A stretch of DNA of 32,699 nucleotides from Sphingomonadales bacterium (GCA_013297725.1 JAAFIB010000028.1:1-32699); one strand, 5' to 3'. Shown: positions 22,865 to 32,035, counted from the first letter of the stretch. Notes: generated from the letters alone by a model not told the origin. Program-made: numbers and translations.

Positions 22865-24235
22865 TTACTGTTCATTCGACCATAGTTTTATCTGTTGTTC
22901 CAAATAGCTTTGCGTTGCTTTGAATGCGCCGATCCTCGCATCCAGACTGCCATATTGCTTCTCCAGACGCACACGATACGCACTCTCGCGCGCTTCAATA
23001 CGCTCGCGGCTTTTGGCGATTTCGGCGGCTTCTTTTTGCAACCCCTTGGTCAGCCCGCCGAGCAAACCATCCGGGGCAAGCGCGCCAGTGCGGATCGCAT
23101 CCAGCGCGTCCGATATGCCGGGATCAGTCAACGCTGTATGCGTTGCATCGCGGCGGGGATTGAACAGCGCCTCAACCGCATCGGGGTTTGCGCTCAGCGC
23201 TGCTTCCAACTTTGCCGTGTTGACGCTTAACGTCCCGTCGCGGCCCGTTGAAATGCCAATATCAGTCAGCTTATTCACTGGCGGATCGCTGGTCAGCGCA
23301 GTGTTGACAAAGGCCGACAATTGCCGGTCAAGCACGCGCAAGGCATTGGTTCCGCCAGCGGCGGCTTGCGCATCTTTCAGGCTGGCTTTCATCTGGTTGA
23401 ATACGCCAACAAAGTCTGTGACCGCCTGCCGCAGCCCCTCGGTCGGCCGCGTTGAACCCAGCGACACAATCTGCCCTGGCACTGCCTTTTTCAAACTGAT
23501 CGCCATGCCCGGAACGACATCGGAAAAACTGTTGCTGGTGCGGCTATAGGGAATACCATCGACTTTAATCTGCGCATCCGCCGCGGCCTGTGCCGATTGC
23601 ATCCCGCCGCTGCCGCCAAAGGCAAAGCGTTGGAGTGCGGGGTCTGCGCCAGCATCGGCGGTCAGCGTAAACGCTTGGGCCGCACCCGTTGCACCTTTCA
23701 GCACCAGACGAACCTGTCCATTGTCCGCCGCGATGCTGGCGCGAATGGTGCTGCCACTCGCATTGATCGCATCGGCAAGTCCGGTCAGGGAATTGTTTGT
23801 CGCGTCGATATTGATTGCAAAGCTGGTCGCACCGACCGTCAATGTCATGCCGCCCAAGCCGATGGGACCGGTTGCCGCAGGAACCAAAGCTGAATAGACC
23901 GACTGCGCGCTTGCCAGCTGCACTATCTCTATCGATCCTGCATAATTGCCCAAAGGTGTGCCGGGTATCGCGCTGGCCGACAGCATATTTGCGTCAGAAA
24001 CGCTGGGCTGGCTGCTTAACGTTCCCTGCGCCAACAGGTCTTTCAGCGCGGTTGCAAAGCCATCAAGATTGGACCGCGCCTGCGCCACCGCACTGATCTT
24101 TGCCTGTGTTGCTTGCGCAAGGGCATCAATCCGCCCAATCTTTGGCGCACGCGATGCACTGGCCAGATCGGAAACCAATTGGCTGACGTTCAGGCCGGAA
24201 CCAAAACCGAGGCTGTTTGCAATCGAACCGAGCAT
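22865..24235 (-). CDS. fliD: Flagellar filament cap protein FliD (HAP2)
   Basis: FliD forms the cap under which flagellin polymerises. The 456-residue protein shows the FliD N-terminal domain (NSLGFGSGLNVSQLVSDLASASRAPKIGRIDALAQATQAKISAVAQARSNLDGFATAL, about residues 7-64) and the C-terminal domain (LTDIGISTGRDGTLSVNTAKLEAALSANPDAVEALF, then RIEARESAYRVRLEKQYGSLDARIGAFKATQSYLEQQI). The length is close to E. coli (468). A strong FliA promoter lies 23-50 bases upstream, and fliS follows closely. A purine-rich AAAGGAAA precedes the ATG. The aroB stop lies just upstream of the promoter. Confidence 0.95.
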   Translation of the reverse strand: MLGSIANSLGFGSGLNVSQLVSDLASASRAPKIGRIDALAQATQAKISAVAQARSNLDGFATALKDLLAQGTLSSQPSVSDANMLSASAIPGTPLGNYAGSIEIVQLASAQSVYSALVPAATGPIGLGGMTLTVGATSFAINIDATNNSLTGLADAINASGSTIRASIAADNGQVRLVLKGATGAAQAFTLTADAGADPALQRFAFGGSGGMQSAQAAADAQIKVDGIPYSRTSNSFSDVVPGMAISLKKAVPGQIVSLGSTRPTEGLRQAVTDFVGVFNQMKASLKDAQAAAGGTNALRVLDRQLSAFVNTALTSDPPVNKLTDIGISTGRDGTLSVNTAKLEAALSANPDAVEALFNPRRDATHTALTDPGISDALDAIRTGALAPDGLLGGLTKGLQKEAAEIAKSRERIEARESAYRVRLEKQYGSLDARIGAFKATQSYLEQQIKLWSNEQ

Positions 24236-24257
24236 GGGAATAGTTTCCTTTCCCCAT

Positions 24258-24284
24258 TTAACGGCAGCGATTTGGTAGATTTTA
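24258..24284 (-). promoter_or_regulatory. FliA (sigma-28) promoter of fliD-fliS
   Basis: On the minus strand there is TAAA (24284-24281), exactly 15 spacer bases and GCCGTTAA (24265-24258). Only one base differs from the enteric consensus TAAA-N15-GCCGATAA. It lies within the 57-base gap between aroB and fliD, leaving a short leader of about 15-20 bases that includes the AAAGGA Shine-Dalgarno. Confidence 0.85.
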
Positions 24285-24292
24285 GCAGCTTG

Positions 24293-25405
24293 TCAGCTTT
24301 GTGACTGCGCCTCTTCATCCAGGAAAGACGCGACATCCGCCAGATCGACATCCTTTGCCAAAAATGTTTGGCCGATGCCATTGGCCAGCAAGAAAGGCAG
24401 CGTGCCGCCTGCTTTCTTTTTATCATGCAACATATGTTCGACCAGCTCGGCCCCGCCAGCTGTGACGCCTGCCTCGTTTAGTGTCGTTGGCAGCCCTGCC
24501 TTATGCAGCACCGATGCAGCACGCGCCGCATCGTCCACCGAACAATGGCCGCGCCGGACAGAGTACCGGAAAGCGAGCGCCATCCCGGCTGCAACGGCCT
24601 CGCCATGCAGCAATTTGCTGGAATAGCCGGTATCGGCCTCCAGCGCGTGGCCGAATGTATGACCAAGGTTTAGCAATGCTCGCGTTCCGGTTAGTTCGCG
24701 TTCGTCGGCGGCGACAATACGTGCCTTTGATTGCACCGAATGCGCAATCGCATAGGCCCGCACACCAGAATCTCCGTCGAAGAACGCCTGAACATTTACG
24801 TCGCAATAATCGAAAAATTCGGGATCATCGATCAGGCCGTATTTCACTACTTCGGCAAAGCCAGCGGCCAATTCGCGGCGCGGCAGGCTTTGCAACACAT
24901 CCGGGTCGATCAGTACCAGCGAGGGTTGGTGGAAGGCACCAACAAGGTTCTTTCCAGCTGCAGTGTTAATCGCGGTTTTTCCGCCAACGCTGCTGTCAAC
25001 CTGAGCCAGCAAAGTTGTTGGCACCTGAATAAAGTTGCAGCCGCGTTTCACGATATGCGCGGCAAAACCGGTGATGTCACCAACAACACCGCCGCCCAGC
25101 GCGATGATATGGTCGCTGCGTTCGACATGATTGGCCAGCAGCCAATCCACCAACACTGAAAGCTGCTCCCAGCTTTTCGATGCTTCACCGGCGGGCAGAG
25201 TGTGAACAACAGTGTCGATGCCTGCTGCGTTTAATCCGCCAAGAAAATCGCGCGCGACATGCGTTACCACATTGCTGTCTGTGACCACCAGCATCCGCCG
25301 ACCGCGGGCATGACGAGCAAGCAAGTCCCCTGCCCGGCTGAGCAGACCGCTTTCGATCTGAACAGCATAGCTGCTTTCACTCAATTCAACGGTAATCTGC
25401 TTCAT
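24293..25405 (-). CDS. aroB: 3-Dehydroquinate synthase
   Basis: AroB catalyses the second step of the shikimate pathway, converting DAHP to 3-dehydroquinate with NAD and a divalent metal. The 370-residue protein has the NAD-binding loop ALGGGVVGDITGFAAHIVKRG (about residues 103-123) and VDSSVGGKTAIN. The metal-site motifs follow: EVVKYGLIDD, LNLGHTFGHALE and LLHGEAVAAGM. All key residues appear present and the length is standard. It overlaps the aroK stop by four bases and is read with it from a promoter upstream of aroK. The fliD promoter starts only nine bases after its stop codon. Confidence 0.96.
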   Translation of the reverse strand: MKQITVELSESSYAVQIESGLLSRAGDLLARHARGRRMLVVTDSNVVTHVARDFLGGLNAAGIDTVVHTLPAGEASKSWEQLSVLVDWLLANHVERSDHIIALGGGVVGDITGFAAHIVKRGCNFIQVPTTLLAQVDSSVGGKTAINTAAGKNLVGAFHQPSLVLIDPDVLQSLPRRELAAGFAEVVKYGLIDDPEFFDYCDVNVQAFFDGDSGVRAYAIAHSVQSKARIVAADERELTGTRALLNLGHTFGHALEADTGYSSKLLHGEAVAAGMALAFRYSVRRGHCSVDDAARAASVLHKAGLPTTLNEAGVTAGGAELVEHMLHDKKKAGGTLPFLLANGIGQTFLAKDVDLADVASFLDEEAQSQS

Positions 25406-25959
25406 GTTTGCAGTGCTTTCATTATCTGGTCGACCGTATTGCTATGCGGGGCGGCATCGCTGCACACGCGGAAATCGGCAAGGGCGTAAATCGGCCCGCG
25501 TATCGCAAGCAAATCTGTCATCACCACGCGTGGGTCTTTACCAATCAGCAAGGGTCGGTGGTTGCGGCGCGATACCCGCGCGATTAAAATTTCAAGGTCG
25601 GCATCTATCCACACCGAATGGCATTTTTCTTTAATCAGCGCGCGGGTCGCATCGTTGATAAAGGCACCGCCGCCGGTCGCGATCACTTTGGGGCCATCAT
25701 CAATCAGCCGCGCAATAACCCGTCGTTCACCATCACGAAAATACTCTTCGCCAAATCGTTCAAAAATCTCGGCTATGGACAGATCGGCGGCGCGTACGAT
25801 TTCATCATCGGTATCGACAAAATCGACCTGCAAATGCGCCGCCAAAAGACGGCCAACGGTCGATTTGCCAACCCCCATCATGCCCACCAAAACGATAGGA
25901 CGATCCAGCCGGACCTGCGCTGCTGCATTATGCTGGTTTGGATGTGCTGCCGAAGTCAT
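25402..25959 (-). CDS. aroK: Shikimate kinase
   Basis: AroK phosphorylates shikimate with ATP. The 185-residue product has the P-loop GMMGVGKST near residue 30, the shikimate-binding DTDDEIV, IAEIFERFGEEYFRDGERRV, the GGGAF loop and the lid segment RRNHRPLL. The frame stays open 73 codons upstream of the chosen ATG (25957-25959), but that extension runs into the divergent gene region and has no kinase similarity. aroK-aroB is a classic operon, and the two genes overlap here. The divergent small membrane protein gene begins 73 bases upstream, so the two share a short promoter region. Confidence 0.95.
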   Translation of the reverse strand: MTSAAHPNQHNAAAQVRLDRPIVLVGMMGVGKSTVGRLLAAHLQVDFVDTDDEIVRAADLSIAEIFERFGEEYFRDGERRVIARLIDDGPKVIATGGGAFINDATRALIKEKCHSVWIDADLEILIARVSRRNHRPLLIGKDPRVVMTDLLAIRGPIYALADFRVCSDAAPHSNTVDQIMKALQT

Positions 25960-26032
25960 TGCGATGCGGCCTATATATCGGCTAGGCGTTGGCGGGAAGT
26001 AGTTTGCGAAAGTGCAGATTCGGGGAGGAATA

Positions 26033-26206
26033 GTGCAGAACAAACGCTGGCAAAGGCGCGCGCCGTTGATAGGGGCACTTGCGTTGCTAGCCATCGCTCT
26101 GCTATTTTTCTTTGAATATCTGGGTAGTGAGCAAACCCAAAATTGGGTCGAGTCGCCTATCGCCGTGCCGGTTGTCAAAGACCCCGCGACGAAACCGCGA
26201 CAATAA
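26033..26206 (+). CDS. Small single-span membrane protein, unknown function
   Basis: This 57-residue protein has a basic N-terminus (VQNKRWQRRAPL), one hydrophobic segment (IGALALLAIALLFFF, about residues 13-27) and a short polar tail ending in KDPATKPRQ, so it is probably a bitopic inner-membrane protein with its C-terminus in the periplasm. GTG 26033 is chosen because GGGGAGGA (26022-26029) directly precedes it. A GTG at 26012 would add seven residues and lacks a site. It ends nine bases before the next gene, with which it is surely co-transcribed. No family is recognised. Confidence 0.6.
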   Translation: MQNKRWQRRAPLIGALALLAIALLFFFEYLGSEQTQNWVESPIAVPVVKDPATKPRQ

Positions 26207-26215
26207 AGGAAGTAT

Positions 26216-28024
26216 ATGCGTCTTCGGCAGTTATCATCGCTGATTTTTGTAACCGCCGGGGTTTTGGCCGTTGGCGCAGCGTTACCCGTGCTTGGTCAGC
26301 AAGGGCCGGAATCGATTTTGCCGCCGGGCTTTGGTGATCCGCCACCTCCGCCGCCAACGCCTAAGGCTCCGACACCAAAGACTAACGGCACGCCTTCTGC
26401 TTCGCCGGGGGCAACGGGCAGCACTTCGGGTGGTGCAAAATCAGAGACTGCAAAATCGGCTAGCGAAAGCAAGACTGAAGACGAAGACGACGAAGAAGCC
26501 GAAATCCGTTATGATGTGCCGCCCACGGCGCGCCGTTCATTAAAGCAGGTTGGCATTATGTCAGAGGCAAATGGCGGCTTTCCCGTTACCGCCTTTGGCG
26601 TAGCGAGTGGCGATTTCCTGATCAATGCGGCGCGCAATACAAAAGGGCCGCTGGCATCGCGATGGGGCACAATCATGGCCCGCCGCGCGCTTGCCAGCCG
26701 GACCAATACGCCAAGCGACGTCAGCGGTGCTGACTGGATCGCCGAACGCGCAGGCCTTATCCTGCGGATGGGCGACGCGGTGGTTGCCCGGCAATTGGTG
26801 CAGCAAGTCGATTCCGGCGTGTATTCAAAACGTTTGCTCGAAGTATCAATGCCGATCTTCCTTGCGAATGCCGATCTGTCGGGAATGTGCCCGATTGCCG
26901 ATGCCGGCAGCCAGAAAACGGATTCGCCCGAATGGAAAACGGCACTGTCGATCTGCGCTTCGCTGGCCGGGGAACAGGGGCGCGCAACATCGGTGCTGAA
27001 CCAGGTGCGGAACAAGGGCTGGGTCAAAGGTGTCGATTATCTTTTGACCGAAAAAGCTGTCGGTGCAGGCACCAACGGTCGCCGCACGGTCAAAATTGAA
27101 TGGGACAAGGTTACAACGATGACCAGCTGGCGCCACGGCATGGCGCAGGCAACAGGCATCGAACCGCCCGAGGCGCTTTACAAGAATATGGGCAAAGAGG
27201 TTGACGGCTGGCGCGTACACCTGCCGATGATTTCTACAAAAACGCGGGTTGCAACGGCATCGGGTGCGGCGGCTTTGGGTGTGCTGTCCAACCGTGCGAT
27301 GGTTGATATCTATGGGTTGGCAGCTGAGGATCAGGACATCGCCGCCGACATCGGCACGCGCGCAGAGAATGTCCGCGCGGCATTCGTCGGCAGCAGCGAC
27401 GGGGACAAAATCACCGCGATGCAAGGGCTGTGGGACGGTGCCACTAATGAAACCGAACGGCGCGGGATGCTGGTTCTGACCGCACGCGCCGCTGCTTTGA
27501 TCGCGCCAAATTCGGGCAGTGCAGGCGATGCCGACCGGTTGATTGCATCGATGCTAAGCGGCGGTTTTGATACTCAGGCGGCGCGCTGGATCAGCTTGGT
27601 TGACGAAGGCTCGCTGGGCTGGGGCATGCTTGCGGCAGGTTCTCCGGAATGGGCCAATATGATCGGCACCGGTGCTCTGGGTGATTTCCAGGGGAATGAC
27701 GACAGCGAAAAATACCATAAATCCGCTTTGCTGCTGGCCGGATTGGGCGGGCTTGGCCGTGTGTCAGCAGAGACAATGACCAACTTTTCGACTGATATCG
27801 AGGTTAATGTTACGCGCGAAACCAACTGGAGCCGCGCGATCAAAGCCGCGGCAGCCCGCGGCGAAAGCGGAACCGTTGCGTTGCTGGCCGCCGCTGGCCT
27901 GCAAGCGCCGGATTGGAGCAAAGTGCCTGCGCACCATCTTTATCACATCATCGGTGCGTTAAAGACCGTCGGCCTTGATGCAGAGGCGCGGATGATCGCA
28001 GCGGAAGCCGTCAGCTTTGGGTGA
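26216..28024 (+). CDS. Exported helical protein of unknown function
   Basis: The 602-residue product begins with a signal peptide (MRLRQLSSLIFVTAGVLAVGAALPVLG, about residues 1-27). A Pro-rich and then Ser/Thr/Lys-rich linker follows (about 28-85), with an acidic run TEDEDDEEAE near 85-95. The remaining roughly 500 residues are Ala-rich and helical with short repeats such as ARAAALIAP, AERAGLILRMGDAVVARQLV and LLLAGLGGLGRV, suggesting a TPR/Sel1-like superhelix, but no named domain is recognised. It sits between aroK and xerD. The 3' end overlaps the xerD start by eight bases, so both are made from one message. A periplasmic scaffold is only a guess. Confidence 0.75.
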   Translation: MRLRQLSSLIFVTAGVLAVGAALPVLGQQGPESILPPGFGDPPPPPPTPKAPTPKTNGTPSASPGATGSTSGGAKSETAKSASESKTEDEDDEEAEIRYDVPPTARRSLKQVGIMSEANGGFPVTAFGVASGDFLINAARNTKGPLASRWGTIMARRALASRTNTPSDVSGADWIAERAGLILRMGDAVVARQLVQQVDSGVYSKRLLEVSMPIFLANADLSGMCPIADAGSQKTDSPEWKTALSICASLAGEQGRATSVLNQVRNKGWVKGVDYLLTEKAVGAGTNGRRTVKIEWDKVTTMTSWRHGMAQATGIEPPEALYKNMGKEVDGWRVHLPMISTKTRVATASGAAALGVLSNRAMVDIYGLAAEDQDIAADIGTRAENVRAAFVGSSDGDKITAMQGLWDGATNETERRGMLVLTARAAALIAPNSGSAGDADRLIASMLSGGFDTQAARWISLVDEGSLGWGMLAAGSPEWANMIGTGALGDFQGNDDSEKYHKSALLLAGLGGLGRVSAETMTNFSTDIEVNVTRETNWSRAIKAAAARGESGTVALLAAAGLQAPDWSKVPAHHLYHIIGALKTVGLDAEARMIAAEAVSFG

Positions 28025-28979
28025 TCGCGATGGTCTTGAGGGCGCAGCGGCCACTCATACCGATAGCGACGGTGCCCTGATTGAGCGCTATATGGAGATG
28101 ATGGTCGCCGAACGCGGCGTCGCACGGAACACAGCGCTTGCCTATAGCAGCGACCTTTCCCAAGCATCCGACGCGCTAGCCGGGGCGTTGATCGCTGCGA
28201 CCAAAGAAACGCTGGAGACCTTGGCGGCGGGATGGGCGTCGCTTGCCAACAGTTCGGTGGCGCGCAAAGCCGCGGCCCTGCGCGGTTTTTTCAGCTTTCT
28301 GGAACAAGAAGGCTTTCGCAAAGATAATCCGTCAGCAGCATTGCCGCGCCCAGTGCAAATGCGCGGGCTGCCCAAGATCCTTGATCAGACCGAGGTCGAG
28401 GCGTTATTCAAATCCATCGAAACACGGCTGTCCAAAACCAAGCCGTCGCCACTGGATTACCGCCTATCTGCGCTGGTCGAGCTGCTTTACGGTTCGGGCC
28501 TGCGCGCATCGGAATTGGTGGCATTGCCCCGAGCATCGATCATGCGCGATCAGCCGTTTATCATCCTGACCGGTAAAGGTGACAAAGAACGTCTGGTGCC
28601 GATTTCGGATCGGGCGCGGCAAGCCGTTGGCGTGTGGCACGCATTTGTCCCCAAAGAATCGCGCTATCTTTTCCCCTCACGCGCGGCGCGGGCGGCGGGC
28701 AAAGGCGATGTCCATATCAGCCGCATCCGCCTGTTTCAGATTATCCGCGAACTCGCGGCTGAATCAGGCATCGACCCGACTAAAGTCAGCCCGCATGTGT
28801 TGCGCCACGCCTTTGCCACGCATCTGCTGGCAGGCGGCGCAAATCTGCGCGCATTGCAAGCGATGCTGGGCCATGCCGATATTGCCACGACGCAAATCTA
28901 TACGCATGTCGACAGCAGCCGCTTGGTTGAACTGGTCAACCAGCGTCACCCGCTGGCAAAGCGCACATTGTCGCGGTAA
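28017..28979 (+). CDS. xerD: Tyrosine recombinase XerD
   Basis: XerD acts with XerC at the dif site to resolve chromosome dimers. The 320-residue protein has an N-terminal core-binding domain (ALIERYMEMMVAERGVARNTALAYSSDL, about residues 20-47). In the catalytic domain all six key residues are visible: Arg163 (GSGLRASEL), Lys187 (TGKGDKER), His260 and Arg263 (HVLRHAFATH), His286 (LGHADIATT) and the nucleophile Tyr295 (QIYTHV). The start appears to be TTG at 28017, overlapping the end of the upstream gene, because later ATG codons would remove part of the first helix. The C-terminal HPLAKR fits XerD. No adjacent integrated element is seen, so this is the housekeeping enzyme. Confidence 0.93.
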   Translation: MGDRDGLEGAAATHTDSDGALIERYMEMMVAERGVARNTALAYSSDLSQASDALAGALIAATKETLETLAAGWASLANSSVARKAAALRGFFSFLEQEGFRKDNPSAALPRPVQMRGLPKILDQTEVEALFKSIETRLSKTKPSPLDYRLSALVELLYGSGLRASELVALPRASIMRDQPFIILTGKGDKERLVPISDRARQAVGVWHAFVPKESRYLFPSRAARAAGKGDVHISRIRLFQIIRELAAESGIDPTKVSPHVLRHAFATHLLAGGANLRALQAMLGHADIATTQIYTHVDSSRLVELVNQRHPLAKRTLSR

Positions 28980-29036
28980 TACTGGCTTCGCTAACGACGA
29001 TCCCTTGGTGCACCCAAGCTACGGCCACAAACTCTG

Positions 29037-29114
29037 CGTCACCCCGTGCTTGACACGGGGTTAGGCTTTTCACCGCCGCATAAAGCCAAGCCCCGTGTCA
29101 AGCACGGGGCGACG
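29037..29114. repeat. Palindromic repeat element, copy 1
   Basis: The left arm begins cgtcaccccgtgcttgacac at 29037. The right arm ends at 29114 as its inverted copy, with about 33 paired bases around a 10-base loop. It lies between xerD and accA. The same family occurs in opposite orientation at 31812-31888. Nothing else was seen in the 229-base gap between xerD and accA except a short leader. Confidence 0.88.
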
Positions 29115-29208
29115 GATTTGGGATGCTAAGTGAAGTGTTCCCCAACTGCTCACCAAGAGACATGCCTGTTACATTGACCCACAGCCCGCCACGCTCTATC
29201 GGGACGCG

Positions 29209-30156
29209 ATGACTGTTTATCTGGATTTTGAAAAACCCGTCGCGCTGTTGGAAGCCCGCATATTGGAGCTTGAAGAGGCGGCGGGCGAAAGCGATGTCAA
29301 CGTAACGGCAGAGCTCGGCAAGCTAACGGCAAAGGCCGATAAGCTGTTGCAGGACACTTATGCTAAGCTGACCCCGTGGCAAAAAACACAAGTCGCACGC
29401 CATCCAGAACGACCGCATTTCAAAAACTATGTCGCAGGGCTGTTCGACAGTTTCCTGCCTCTTGCCGGCGACCGCGCCTTTGGTGATGATCAGGCAATTT
29501 TGGGGGGTCTCGCGCGCCTCGGCAATCGCCGCGTCGTCGTGATCGGTCATGAAAAAGGCGACGATACCGAAAGCCGCCTGCGCCACAATTTTGGTATGGG
29601 AAAGCCGGAGGGATACCGCAAAGCCATCCGCCTGATGGACCTTGCCGACCGGTTCGGCCTGCCTGTTGTGACGTTGGTCGATACCTCTGGCGCATTCCCG
29701 GGCGTGCAGGCCGAAGAACGCGGCCAAGCCGAAGCCATCGCGCGCTCTACCGAAAAATGCCTGCAGCTTGGCGTGCCGATGGTCGCCTGTATCGTTGGTG
29801 AAGGCGGATCTGGCGGAGCGGTTGCATTGGCAGCCGCCGACCATATTCTGATGTTTGAACATGCCGTTTATTCGGTAATTTCGCCAGAGGGTTGCGCGTC
29901 AATCCTGTGGCGCACCAATGATCGCGCCGCCGATGCCGCGCAAGCAATGCGGATGACCGCATCCGATCTGAAAACGCTTGGCGTGATCGATAGCATTGTT
30001 CCTGAACCTGTTGGCGGCGCGCACCGTGACCATAGCCTTGCCATCGCCAATCTGGGTGCGGCGATTGAACAATCGCTAAAAAGCCTAACGAAGCTAAGCC
30101 GTGGCGATTTACGCAGGCAACGCCATGCGAAGTTCCTGAAAATGGGCCAGTTTTAG
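29209..30156 (+). CDS. accA: Acetyl-CoA carboxylase carboxyltransferase subunit alpha
   Basis: AccA with AccD transfers the carboxyl group from biotin to acetyl-CoA in the first step of fatty acid synthesis. The 315-residue length matches E. coli (319). The N-terminal helix ([19 protein letters not shown]) and the central block ([43 protein letters not shown]) are clear. So are the [54 protein letters not shown] block and the oxyanion-hole region [15 protein letters not shown]. It stands alone between two copies of a palindromic repeat family. The only sequence of note upstream is a short leader with no strong Shine-Dalgarno. Confidence 0.97.
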   Translation: MTVYLDFEKPVALLEARILELEEAAGESDVNVTAELGKLTAKADKLLQDTYAKLTPWQKTQVARHPERPHFKNYVAGLFDSFLPLAGDRAFGDDQAILGGLARLGNRRVVVIGHEKGDDTESRLRHNFGMGKPEGYRKAIRLMDLADRFGLPVVTLVDTSGAFPGVQAEERGQAEAIARSTEKCLQLGVPMVACIVGEGGSGGAVALAAADHILMFEHAVYSVISPEGCASILWRTNDRAADAAQAMRMTASDLKTLGVIDSIVPEPVGGAHRDHSLAIANLGAAIEQSLKSLTKLSRGDLRRQRHAKFLKMGQF

Positions 30157-30272
30157 GTCGCGCGCACTGTTCATCGCCGTCGCTGCTCGCTTCATCTGCA
30201 CCTGTAGAAAATTTTACGCGCGTATTCGGCCAAGCATGATAAACTCCTAAAGAATCGAAGGAGTTGAGGATC

Positions 30273-31769
30273 ATGCGGAATAAAGCAATTTTGGCGCTGG
30301 GAGCGTCCTTCCTGATGGTAACGGGTTATGTTGCCACCCCTGTGATTGCCGCAGACAAGGCCAAAGCGGTCAAGGTTCCGAAACCTTTCACGCAAAAAGA
30401 AAAAGATGCTGGAGCGAAATATCATCCCGAAATCATGAAAGAATTCGGCGATGTGTATCAAAGCCCGCAGACTGCCTATGTCGTAAAAGTCGGCCAAAAA
30501 ATCGCACTGCAATCAGGATTGGCCACATCGGAAAAAGATTTCACCGTGAGCTTTCTCAACTCGCCGGTGAATAACGCGTTCGCGATCGAAGGCGGCTATG
30601 TCTATATCACGCGTCAGCTGGCGGCTTTATGCAACAGCGAGGCCGAGATGGCCGGTGTTCTGGGGCACGAGGTTGGCCATACCGCTGCGCGGCACAGCAA
30701 AAAACGTGCGAATAACTCCAGAACGGCTGGTATTTTGGGCGTGTTGGGCACGATTGGTGGCGCTGTGTTAGGCGACAGTGGCGGCATATTGGGCGCGTTG
30801 GGCGGAGTGTTGCGCGACAATTCGATGATGCTGACACAGCGGCTGATTGCTCTGCCATTCTCGCGCGGGCAAGAGGAAGAAGCTGACGATCTGGGCATCC
30901 AGTATCTTAGCAAAGCGGGCTATGATCCATCGGCGCTGTCCGACATGCTGCGGTCTTTGGCTTTGCAAACTTCTGTTGAAAGCAAAGCCGCCGGAAATCT
31001 TGGCGGGCCAATCCCTGAATGGGCAAGCACGCACCCTGAACCGGCAAAGCGCGTTGCCCGCGCCGCAGCCAATGCAAAAAAATACACCGCGGCAACGTTC
31101 CGCAATGCTGACGTGCATCTGAAAGCCATTGATGGCATGCTGTATGATGATGATCCGAAACAGGGCGTTATCGACGGACAAGATTTCCTTCACCCTGACC
31201 TGAAGCTGAAATTTACGGTTCCCACCGGCTTTGGCATGTCCAATGGCGCACAGGCCGTGTCGATCAACGGCAGCGGTGGGCAGGCATTATTCACCACGCA
31301 ACCCTATAGCGGCGACAAAAAGGCCTATATCGACGCAGCGTTCACCGCCGTGGTTGGCAAAGACAAGCCTGTCACCGCTAGTGCGATTAGCGAAACAACG
31401 GTGAACGGCATTCCAGCCTTTACCTCGACCGCCGATGTAACCACACAGAACGGCGTCGTGCGCTTAACGATCTATGCCTATGAATTCGCGGCCAATCAGG
31501 CATTTCATTTTGTGACGATATCGCCAACAACGACAACGCCATTTAGCAGCATGTATCAAAGCGTGGCGCGGATCAGCCAGAAAGAGGCTGATGGTATCAA
31601 GCCGCGTAAGTTGCGCGTTGTGACCGTTGGTAAATCGGACACTGTGGAATCTCTTTCCGGGCGGATGGCATATAAGAACTTCCAAACGGACCGCTTCCTC
31701 GCGCTAAACGGCATGACCAGCGGGTCGGTGCTGAAATCCGGACAGAAAGTCAAAATCGTCACGTACTGA
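30273..31769 (+). CDS. M48-family metalloprotease with C-terminal LysM-like segment
   Basis: The 498-residue protein has a signal peptide (MRNKAILALGASFLMVTGYVATPVIAA). The M48 peptidase domain carries the zinc-binding helix HEVGH at residues 132-136 and the third ligand in EEEADDLG at about 201-208. After a glycine-rich insertion (GAVLGDSGGILGALGG) and a beta-rich middle region, the last 50 residues (LRVVTVGKSDTVESLSGRMA ... LNGM ... LKSGQKVKIV) resemble a LysM peptidoglycan-binding fold. It is likely a periplasmic protease of the BepA/LoiP kind that acts in outer-membrane protein quality control. A TTG at 30264 is an alternative start; ATG 30273 has AAGGAG nine bases upstream and starts the signal peptide correctly. 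Confidence 0.9.
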   Translation: MRNKAILALGASFLMVTGYVATPVIAADKAKAVKVPKPFTQKEKDAGAKYHPEIMKEFGDVYQSPQTAYVVKVGQKIALQSGLATSEKDFTVSFLNSPVNNAFAIEGGYVYITRQLAALCNSEAEMAGVLGHEVGHTAARHSKKRANNSRTAGILGVLGTIGGAVLGDSGGILGALGGVLRDNSMMLTQRLIALPFSRGQEEEADDLGIQYLSKAGYDPSALSDMLRSLALQTSVESKAAGNLGGPIPEWASTHPEPAKRVARAAANAKKYTAATFRNADVHLKAIDGMLYDDDPKQGVIDGQDFLHPDLKLKFTVPTGFGMSNGAQAVSINGSGGQALFTTQPYSGDKKAYIDAAFTAVVGKDKPVTASAISETTVNGIPAFTSTADVTTQNGVVRLTIYAYEFAANQAFHFVTISPTTTTPFSSMYQSVARISQKEADGIKPRKLRVVTVGKSDTVESLSGRMAYKNFQTDRFLALNGMTSGSVLKSGQKVKIVTY

Positions 31770-31811
31770 TGGCGGATGAAAGTTAGAGGAACAGTGTTCC
31801 TTCCCTATCTC

Positions 31812-31888
31812 CGTCGCCCCGTGCTTGACACGGGGCTTGGCTTTAATCGGCGGCAAAAGCCTAACCCCGTGTCGAGCACGGGGTGACG
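31812..31888. repeat. Palindromic repeat element, copy 2 (inverted relative to copy 1)
   Basis: This 77-base element starts cgtcgccccgtgcttgacac and ends gagcacggggtgacg. Its reverse complement matches the element at 29037-29114 nearly base for base; only the loop and single positions differ. It occupies most of the gap after the M48 protease gene and may help terminate transcription. Confidence 0.88.
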
Positions 31889-31960
31889 AGGACGTAGGGT
31901 TATACCGAAGTCTAGTATCAGTGTTATCGCGCAGTTACTTTTTAACCACAGCTGAAACAA

Positions 31961-31989
31961 AAAATGCCCCGGCAACACCGGGGCATTTT
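31961..31989 (-). terminator. Rho-independent terminator of the flagellin gene
   Basis: Perfect 12-base arms (aaaatgccccgg at 31961-31972 and its complement at 31978-31989) enclose a 5-base loop. Read on the minus strand, the hairpin is followed by a run of six T residues. It begins 46 bases after the flagellin stop codon. Little else lies in the stretch from 31770 to 32035 apart from this and the palindromic repeat. Confidence 0.92.
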
Positions 31990-32035
31990 CGTTGGGCTGT
32001 GATCGACCAGAATCAAAGCCCGAAACTGATAGAGT

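Noticed and set aside
25960-26178. 73-codon upstream extension of aroK
   Set aside because: It lies antisense to the small membrane protein gene and its leader. Shikimate kinases start close to the P-loop, and ATG 25959 gives the family length.
29037-31888. Inverted repeats as the ends of a transposon carrying accA
   Set aside because: No transposase lies between them, the cargo is housekeeping genes, and each element is itself a palindrome typical of dispersed intergenic repeats.
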